NCBI GenBank assembly: GCA_934182465.1
Contig: CAKPRG010000004.1
Coordinates: forward strand, 1 to 64,000
DNA: 64,000 nucleotides
Source of the DNA: an uncultured Clostridia bacterium
GTDB taxonomy: Bacteria; Bacillota; Clostridia; TANB77; CAG-508
Direction of reading: 5' to 3'
The position numbers and the translations under genes are program-made. The first letter of the stretch is position 1, and every line of letters starts with the position of its first letter. Of this stretch, positions 63,981-64,000 are shown in pieces. The notes below the pieces were generated by a model. The model was not told the DNA's origin, ran no database searches, and was given only the letters and a program-made list of their open reading frames with translations.

Positions 63981-64000
63981 AATTATATTATTTTTATTTT

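Overview
The window comes from a very AT-rich bacterium using the standard genetic code (TGA acts as a stop throughout). Gene content and order point to a Firmicute/Bacillota of class Clostridia, probably an uncultured gut-type lineage. The supporting signs are the ylxM-ffh-rpsP-khpA-rimM-trmD-rplS block, sepF-divIVA, a T-box leader on pheST, a transketolase split into two subunits, and an E5-less type IV pilin-like protein. The lineage is inference; no rRNA gene is present. Almost all genes lie on the minus strand.

Layout. 1-3711: the N-terminus of a P-type ATPase, two tRNA-Gly genes, a radical SAM/methyltransferase pair, and two orphan plus-strand genes that each have their own promoter and terminator. 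3920-7930: the ribosome/SRP operon. 8130-20552: a pilin-like surface protein, a membrane cyclophilin, a radA/GH15/beta-CASP nuclease run, an unknown coiled-coil protein, FtsK/SpoIIIE and a coiled-coil protein. 20556-34931: rsmD, divIVA, sepF, a HlyD-like protein, miaA, an unusual giant mutL, a phosphoesterase, tsaD, an M50 protease, lysS, a VCBS-like membrane protein and an unknown protein. 35008-37166: a tRNA-rich accessory zone (Phe, Asp, Val, Gln, His) holding a tRNA-end duplication that looks like an integration scar, a five-box DnaA-box cluster, a 56-aa ribbon-helix-helix-like gene and an orphan gene. 37485-42831: a cell-separation module (S41 protease, two M23 peptidases, FtsX, FtsE). 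43004-51271: an orphan gene, split transketolase, a collapsed upp pseudogene, addA without addB, and a frameshifted radical SAM/SPASM gene coupled to a small signal-peptide/TM protein. 51469-55567: a ferritin-like protein and pheT/pheS under a T-box. 56019-60549: five envelope or coiled-coil proteins of unknown role in one run. 60828-64000: a lone ABC ATPase, a zinc-ribbon protein and a MATE transporter fused to a cytidylate-kinase-like domain.

The most notable points are the tRNA-Phe scar, the DnaA boxes far from any dnaA, a MutL that has lost its endonuclease metal motifs while gaining a roughly 510-residue repetitive linker, the broken SPASM locus, the upp remnant, two genes (pheT, ctpA) whose Shine-Dalgarno is separated from the start by a hairpin, and the unrecognised five-gene operon. 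Several track starts were moved to internal codons where a ribosome binding site decides the start.
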